Origin: Gammaproteobacteria bacterium
GTDB lineage: Bacteria; Pseudomonadota; Gammaproteobacteria; UBA6429; Thiohalophilaceae
Length of the DNA stretch: 64,000 bases
Assembly (NCBI GenBank): GCA_029880855.1
Contig: JAOUNS010000010.1
Location: forward strand, 62,001-126,000
Direction of reading: 5' to 3'
Part shown: positions 58,611 through 64,000 of the stretch, one piece after another
Layout: every line of letters begins with the position of its first letter
How positions within the stretch are numbered: the stretch's first letter is position 1
The notes under the pieces: generated by a model
What the model saw: only the letters and a program-made list of their open reading frames with translations
Databases searched by the model: none
Told to the model about the DNA's origin: nothing
Program-made: the position numbers and the translations under genes

Positions 58611-59936
58611 ATGAGTTTTACCTCGGCGCACCTGCAACAGGCTCTGGCCCGGTTTCCCGCTGTACACCGCTATCTGATCGCCTTTAGCGGTGGTTGTGAT
58701 TCCCGCGTGTTGCTCCATGCGCTGGCTGCCCTGCGATCACACTTGAATGATGTCGTTGTGCAGGCTGTGCATGTGAATCACGGCTTGCAAGCCCGGGCCG
58801 GCGAGTGGGAACAACACTGCCAAACGGTCTGTGACGAATTGAATATCCCCTTGCATATTCTGCGTGTCGATGCGACGGCACAACCGGGCGAAAGCCGGGA
58901 AGCGGCGGCTCGCCGGGCGCGCTATTATGCCTTCAAATCACTTATCAAGTCCGGTGACATGCTGTTACTGGCCCACCATGCCGATGATCAGGCGGAAACC
59001 CTGTTATTACAACTCTTGCGTGGCGCGGGGGCCAAAGGGCTGGCGGCCATGCCGGGCATGACCGAATTTGGCGGGGGGTGGCTGGGACGTCCGTTGCTGC
59101 ACGAGAGCAGGGCCAACCTGCAGCACTATGCCGAACAGTACGGCCTGGACTGGATCGAAGACCCCTCCAATGCCGATGAGGGGTTTGATCGCAATTACCT
59201 GCGCCACCGTGTCATGCCCTTGCTGACGGCGCGCTGGCCGTCGGCGGTGACCACCCTGGGCCGTTCGGCCGGGCATCTGGCCGAGAGTGCCGCCTTGCTG
59301 GCGCAACTGGCGGAGCAGGACTGGCAACAGTGCCGGGATGCGCACAACCGTTTGCAACTGACCGGCGTACAGCAACTGAACCCGGCACGGCAGCGTAATC
59401 TATTACGTTATTGGCTGGTGTCTCGATGCAGCCTGACATGCCCGGACAGCCGCCATTTAAACCGGATTCTGCATGAAGTCCTGCCTGCCGGTGACAGCGC
59501 CACGCCGGTGGTCGGTTGGTCGGGCGGGGAGGTGCGTCGCTATCGCGGTCTGCTGTATGCCATGAGTCCGCAAGCAACCACCACTCAAACCCCGGTGACG
59601 GCCTGGGACGGTCTGCAACCATTGCCACTGAGTGGTGGAAAACTGGTGTCGCATCCGGCAAAGGGAGAGGGGCTGGACCCGGCGCGGTGTGCCGCCCCCC
59701 TGACGGTGCGTTTTCGTGCCGGCGGTGAGATTTGCAAGCCGGTGGGGCGCGGCCATCACCACAGTTTGAAAAAACTGTTTCAGGAATGGGGGGTGCCGCC
59801 CTGGCAACGACAACAGGTGCCGCTCATCTATGCGGGTGATGAAATTGCCCAGGTTGTGGGCTATTGTATTTGCGAACCCTTTCAGACAGCCCCACAGAAG
59901 CAGGGGCTTGTGATTCAACTGGAAAACAATTCATGA
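58611..59936 (+). CDS. tilS: tRNA(Ile)-lysidine synthetase
   Basis: Adds lysine to C34 of the minor tRNA-Ile (CAU), changing its reading from AUG to AUA. 441 residues: PP-loop SGGCDSRVLLHAL near 26-38, LLAHHADDQAETLLLQLLRG, and PSNADEGFDRNYLRHRVMPLL, followed by the C-terminal TilS domain (HHSLKKLFQEWGVPPWQRQQVPLIYAGDE). Ten bases after accA, so same transcript. Confidence 0.96.
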   Translation: MSFTSAHLQQALARFPAVHRYLIAFSGGCDSRVLLHALAALRSHLNDVVVQAVHVNHGLQARAGEWEQHCQTVCDELNIPLHILRVDATAQPGESREAAARRARYYAFKSLIKSGDMLLLAHHADDQAETLLLQLLRGAGAKGLAAMPGMTEFGGGWLGRPLLHESRANLQHYAEQYGLDWIEDPSNADEGFDRNYLRHRVMPLLTARWPSAVTTLGRSAGHLAESAALLAQLAEQDWQQCRDAHNRLQLTGVQQLNPARQRNLLRYWLVSRCSLTCPDSRHLNRILHEVLPAGDSATPVVGWSGGEVRRYRGLLYAMSPQATTTQTPVTAWDGLQPLPLSGGKLVSHPAKGEGLDPARCAAPLTVRFRAGGEICKPVGRGHHHSLKKLFQEWGVPPWQRQQVPLIYAGDEIAQVVGYCICEPFQTAPQKQGLVIQLENNS

Positions 59937-60074
59937 CCTGTCCGGCATTGAAACATGAAGTAAAAACAAGGAGAATATGCAGGACTGAAGCGCAGCACAT
60001 CTTCCCCTGCAAGTTTGCCGGGCATCCGCGTCCAGTCGACGTGTTTCTGTTCCCATAAACAACCTGGCCCCTGA

Positions 60075-62554
<2,480 letters not shown>

Positions 62555-62609
62555 CGAAAATTTTTATTTAACGACGAAGCAAGCAAAGAAGAGAAGAGAG
62601 AAGAGATAG

Positions 62610-63902
<1,293 letters not shown>

Positions 63903-63941
63903 AAGTGGTCTCAAAACTACTGCGCTTGGTGATACTGTGTT

Positions 63942-64000
63942 AAAAATGAACTCAAAATGCTCATTTACTCCGTGTAAATTCCGCTTTTTCGTTCATTTTT
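63942..64000. repeat. Long imperfect palindrome after eno, cut by the window edge
   Basis: AAAAATGAAC (63942-63951) is the exact reverse complement of GTTCATTTTT (63991-64000). Inside, ATTTAC (63963-63968) pairs with GTAAAT (63974-63979) around a TCCGT loop, and the intermediate segments AAAATGC and GCTTTTT also pair with one mismatch. The whole 59 bases folds into one long imperfect hairpin; the last arm touches the window end, so the stem may extend beyond. Too AT-rich in the stem to be a simple terminator. Confidence 0.7.

Noticed and set aside
59864-60058. 64-residue plus-strand frame between tilS and pyrG
   Set aside because: It largely overlaps the end of tilS in another frame and lacks a start signal; the tilS-pyrG gap is only about 140 bases.

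Overview
The window is a contiguous piece of a gammaproteobacterial chromosome. The housekeeping block rpsB-tsf-pyrH-frr-uppS-cdsA-dxr-rseP-bamA-skp-lpxD-fabZ-lpxA, followed by rnhB, dnaE, accA, tilS, pyrG, kdsA and eno, is the usual gammaproteobacterial order. The divergent map-glnD and the dapC-dapD-dapE group are also typical. The sequence is of moderate GC and carries a two-enzyme route to 2,3-diaminoglucose lipid A (GnnA/GnnB type). Together with the many periplasmic and outer-membrane proteins, this suggests an environmental, possibly sulfur-oxidising (Chromatiales/Acidithiobacillus-like) lineage. That placement is inference; no rRNA or tRNA gene is present to confirm it.

Region by region. 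(1) 1-7.2 kb: cell-wall synthase PBP1B (mrcB) with an LpoP-like TPR lipoprotein, an unrecognised small protein, the Fe-S helicase YoaA, the tRNA-t6A factor TsaB and a DUF302 periplasmic protein. (2) 7.2-13.4 kb: accessory region with two orphan periplasmic solute-binding proteins, a TPR/beta-propeller lipoprotein, an outer-membrane-type protein and a DUF4234 membrane protein. (3) 13.4-19.3 kb: a tightly coupled operon of a ThDP-dependent acetolactate-synthase-like enzyme and two citrate-synthase-superfamily proteins whose canonical catalytic residues appear replaced, followed by a convergent GAF histidine kinase and a small zinc-ribbon protein. (4) 19.8-21.6 kb: a single-gene acetate kinase-PduL phosphotransacylase fusion. 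(5) 21.9-25 kb: a TraF/FadL-like barrel protein, an M28 peptidase and a membrane-anchored unknown. (6) 25-34 kb: lysine/diaminopimelate genes, a transporter, a VOC protein, glnD and map. Two palindromic CTCTGCG-type intergenic repeats flank dapD. (7) 34-50 kb: translation, isoprenoid, phospholipid, outer-membrane assembly and lipid A genes, with lpxB-gnnB-gnnA running against lpxA. (8) 50-64 kb: rnhB, an HNH nuclease, an HPt-REC-REC-PAS-kinase hybrid protein, dnaE, accA, tilS, pyrG, kdsA and eno, ending in a long imperfect palindrome cut by the window edge.

The most promising undescribed system is region 3, perhaps together with region 4. A ThDP carboligase/decarboxylase is translationally coupled to two divergent citrate-synthase-like partners, and about 2.5 kb away lies an enzyme that would convert acyl-CoA to acyl phosphate to carboxylate plus ATP in one polypeptide. 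The lipid A block is a second coherent story: the gnn genes predict amide-linked primary acyl chains, and a Met at the LpxA hydrocarbon-ruler position predicts short acyl chains. No CRISPR array, prophage, insertion sequence, rRNA or tRNA gene was found.
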